Position numbers and translations under genes: made by a program
Shown here: positions 61,527 through 64,000 of the stretch, piece by piece
Numbering within the stretch: the first letter of the stretch is position 1
How the letters are laid out: the number at the start of each line of letters is the position of its first letter
The notes under the pieces: generated by a model
The model's input: the letters and a program-made list of their open reading frames with translations, nothing else
The model's database searches: none
Told to the model about the DNA's origin: nothing
Assembly: GCA_903828565.1 (NCBI GenBank)
Contig: CAIKMQ010000013.1
Coordinates: forward strand, 19,096 to 83,095
Source: an uncultured Leptolinea sp.
GTDB lineage: Bacteria; Chloroflexota; Anaerolineae; Anaerolineales; Anaerolineaceae
DNA length: 64,000 nucleotides
Reading direction: 5' to 3'

Positions 61527-62699
61527 ATGCACTTGAGAAGAAGCCTTTACATCCATTTCCCTTTCTGCTCAAAAAGATGCAACTACTGCGATTTTGTCAC
61601 CTATGCAGGTATGGATCGATACATCCCGGCTTATTTGAAAGCTCTTAAGCAAGAGACCTTGAGAGTAGCAGAGCTGGATGATAAAGAGAGTGAGATCCAC
61701 ACAGTCTTCCTGGGTGGAGGAACTCCATCTCTGATTGCCCCCGACCAACTGCGGGATTTGCTCACATCCATCCGGGCAGCTTTTACGGTCAGAACGGATG
61801 CGGAAATCTCAATGGAAGTGAACCCGGGTACAGTAACGCGGGAGAAGATGGTTGGTTATCAACAGCTTGGTGTGAACCGGGTCAGCCTGGGAGTTCAGAG
61901 TTTTCGAAATGAGGAGTTGAACCTATTGGGGCGGATCCATACTGTGGATGGTGCCTACCAGGCAATTGAATCCATTCGGAAGGCTGGAATCACCAACATC
62001 AACCTGGACCTGATATACGGATTGCCCGGCCAGACAACTGATGATTGGGAGGTATCCCTGCGGTCAGTGTTGGAAATAAGGCCGGAACATATCTCTCTTT
62101 ATTGCCTGACAATAGAAGATGGCACACCGCTTGCGTCAGCGGTAAATGATGGTGAAATCGAACCGATCGATGAAGACATTGCCGCGGCAATGTATGAGAT
62201 GGCCATTGAGCAGCTAGCCAGTTCATACGAGCATTATGAGATCTCCAACTGGGCCAGGTACGGCGATGGGGTATCGGATCTTAAGTGCCGGCATAATTTG
62301 CAGTACTGGCAGAATAATGAGTACATTGGCTTAGGCGTGGGAGCGCATGGATATTTCCGGGGCATCCGGTACGAGAATCCGAAGACCATCCCGGAGTATC
62401 TGGTAAAAATGAGCTCACCTGGTCAGTTTAATGTTGAGGGATCCAAAGTAGACGATGCTGAAAAGGCTCGAGATGAAATGCTGCTTGGATTGAGATTGCT
62501 TTCAAAGGGGGTCAAAAGAGATGAGTTCCGGATGAAATTCGGCAAGGATTTTCAGGCAGTGTTTGCTGGAAAGATCGACAATTTGGTTAGGTCCGGGCTG
62601 GTCACATGGACCGATGCTGACCACTCCGCTTTAGTCCTGACGAAGCGGGGAATGATGCTGGGAAACCAGGTTTTTATGGAATTCAGCGGAGAAGATTAA
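61527..62699 (+). CDS. hemW: Radical SAM coproporphyrinogen III oxidase-like HemW
   Basis: LYIHFPFCSKRCNYCDFVTY (CxxxCxxC), FLGGGTPSLI, GVNRVSLGVQSF, LDLIYGLPGQT. Confidence 0.93.
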   Translation: MHLRRSLYIHFPFCSKRCNYCDFVTYAGMDRYIPAYLKALKQETLRVAELDDKESEIHTVFLGGGTPSLIAPDQLRDLLTSIRAAFTVRTDAEISMEVNPGTVTREKMVGYQQLGVNRVSLGVQSFRNEELNLLGRIHTVDGAYQAIESIRKAGITNINLDLIYGLPGQTTDDWEVSLRSVLEIRPEHISLYCLTIEDGTPLASAVNDGEIEPIDEDIAAAMYEMAIEQLASSYEHYEISNWARYGDGVSDLKCRHNLQYWQNNEYIGLGVGAHGYFRGIRYENPKTIPEYLVKMSSPGQFNVEGSKVDDAEKARDEMLLGLRLLSKGVKRDEFRMKFGKDFQAVFAGKIDNLVRSGLVTWTDADHSALVLTKRGMMLGNQVFMEFSGED

Positions 62700-63739
62700 C
62701 GCACGATCACATGCGTACCGCGGCCATTTGTCTCGACAGTGTTTGGTTCACAGACCGGCATCGTCCAGCGGTAGATCCACATAGCTTCTTCCGTGCGCAT
62801 ATTGATGCAGCCATGCGACATGGTCGTACCGAAATTGTTGTGCCACCAGGTCCCATGAAATGCCACACCATTCTCCACAAAAAAAGATGCCCAGGGGACA
62901 CCCGGTAGGATATAGGCATCCAGATCATCCGTGAAGTATCCTCCACCCATGTGCTTTGACGGCGTCTTGCGAAAAACCGAAAATTCACCCCGCGGAGTAT
63001 CTGTATCTGTGTTTTTATTGTTCACCGATACGGAAGGAAGGCCGGAAGAGATTTTTGTTCGCAATACTTCTTTACTGCCTTCAAAAGCTGTCAAAATCTG
63101 AGTGGAGAGATCCACTTCGATAAGCTTTTCCTCCAACGCGATGTGGGTGGATAGGGGTGAGTATTCTTCAGGTTGGATATACCGCATGTGTTCCGCCGGG
63201 GCGTGGTAGTTTTCATGCCGCGCCGCCAGCAATTCATCACGGATGCGGTACCAGGGTTGCCCATCCGGGCCTTCCTCGACACCGATGATCCAATGAGTGG
63301 ACCCGTAATACAGGCGATAAATGGGCACCCAGCCGTAGGTTTTTGTGTACCTGTACGCTTGCGTGTAGGGTACGGTGATTTCGGTCAGCAACCCGGTCTC
63401 AGGGACAGTGTAGAGCGGTTGATTGAGGCGCGTATCCACTTTTTGTATGCGGGCACTGTGGATATATCCACGCCAGACCCGGTACCAGAGCGGATTATAT
63501 CCGGGGCCTTTTTCAGAAATGACATCTTCATAGATTGTAAATACTTCGTCTCGGTACTGTTGGCGGAGGATCGAACTGGTGTCATCTGGTTTTGTATATA
63601 CGCTCACCTGGTCGGTCGCCACCCGTCCGTTCTCAAGCGGTGTGGCACCTAAGGAGGGGATGGATTCAGGCAGAAATAATCCGGCCACCAATGTGGCGCT
63701 GGAGTATTTTAGAAAATCCCTGCGGGAGAATGTTTTCAT
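62696..63739 (-). CDS. Tat-exported L,D-transpeptidase (YkuD)
   Basis: MKTFSRRDFLKYSSATLVAGLFLP (Tat motif SRRDFLK) and VAFHGTWWHNNFGTTMSHGCINMRTEEAMWIY (YkuD active site). The longer ORF to 63985 reads into repeat DNA. Confidence 0.9.
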   Translation of the reverse strand: MKTFSRRDFLKYSSATLVAGLFLPESIPSLGATPLENGRVATDQVSVYTKPDDTSSILRQQYRDEVFTIYEDVISEKGPGYNPLWYRVWRGYIHSARIQKVDTRLNQPLYTVPETGLLTEITVPYTQAYRYTKTYGWVPIYRLYYGSTHWIIGVEEGPDGQPWYRIRDELLAARHENYHAPAEHMRYIQPEEYSPLSTHIALEEKLIEVDLSTQILTAFEGSKEVLRTKISSGLPSVSVNNKNTDTDTPRGEFSVFRKTPSKHMGGGYFTDDLDAYILPGVPWASFFVENGVAFHGTWWHNNFGTTMSHGCINMRTEEAMWIYRWTMPVCEPNTVETNGRGTHVIVR

Positions 63740-63810
63740 CAGATTGATTATACCGGTACGTAGAACCGGCAACAATGCAATAAAGAAGGTATGGACAAGC
63801 AATAATAATA

Positions 63811-64000
63811 AAGACCGCCATGAGGTCTGGCGGTCTATGTTCAGTCGGGGCGCCGGGAGTTGATGAATACCTCGATGGTAACCAGAGACCTGCAAAAGGA
63901 AAGACCGCCATGAGGTCTGGCGGTCTATGTTCAGTCGGGGCGCCGGGAGTTGATGAATACCTCGATGGTAACCAGGGACCTGCAAAAGGAAAGACCGCCA
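63811..64000. repeat. 90-bp tandem repeat, two full copies (63811-63900, 63901-63990) plus start of a third at the window edge
   Basis: Copies identical except accagagacc vs accagggacc; each holds the inverted repeat AGACCGCCA-N7-TGGCGGTCT. Confidence 0.97.

Noticed and set aside
63740-63985. N-terminal extension of the L,D-transpeptidase ORF containing two 30-aa repeats
   Set aside because: The Tat signal at 63739 marks the natural start; the extension is translated tandem-repeat DNA, though the repeat itself is kept as a finding.
63811-64000. Possible CRISPR array
   Set aside because: Repeat unit is a contiguous 90 bp tandem duplication with no variable spacers.

Overview
This 64 kb window looks like ordinary, gene-dense chromosome from a bacterium, probably Chloroflexota (Anaerolineae-like, judged from protein flavour and gene content, not from a search). 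I see no rRNA, tRNA, CRISPR array, prophage or transposase. Recognisable blocks are: punA; a membrane GAF regulator; S1-domain protein / ftsK / CDP-alcohol transferase / lgt; tyrS; a SEDS-PBP fusion with mtnP, an FHA protein and ybaK; secG; an oligopeptide SBP; cobalamin adenosyltransferase; cpaF with a MshEN-like histidine kinase; parAB; radC; fba; pth-mfd-uvrB; rseP; an mvaD-like decarboxylase; a SulP transporter; an ECF transporter; sodA; an ftsZ operon; GH57 and GH13 enzymes; thiolase; aminotransferase; trxB; a LysM protein; hemW; and a Tat-dependent L,D-transpeptidase. The points most worth a second look are: (1) a single-polypeptide SEDS (FtsW/RodA) - penicillin-binding-protein fusion whose transpeptidase half appears to lack all three catalytic motifs (SxxK, SxN, KTG); (2) an FtsZ whose T7-loop catalytic Asp is His (NVDFAH instead of NxDxxD), in an operon with two small uncharacterised proteins; (3) an intact Tat-exported YkuD L,D-transpeptidase in the same window, next to (4) a 90-bp tandem repeat array carrying a terminator-like hairpin that runs off the window end; (5) a membrane GAF protein with a C-terminal sigma4/HTH-like segment instead of a kinase. 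Items 1-3 together suggest a non-canonical division/wall-synthesis set-up. This is a hypothesis that needs searches and experiments.
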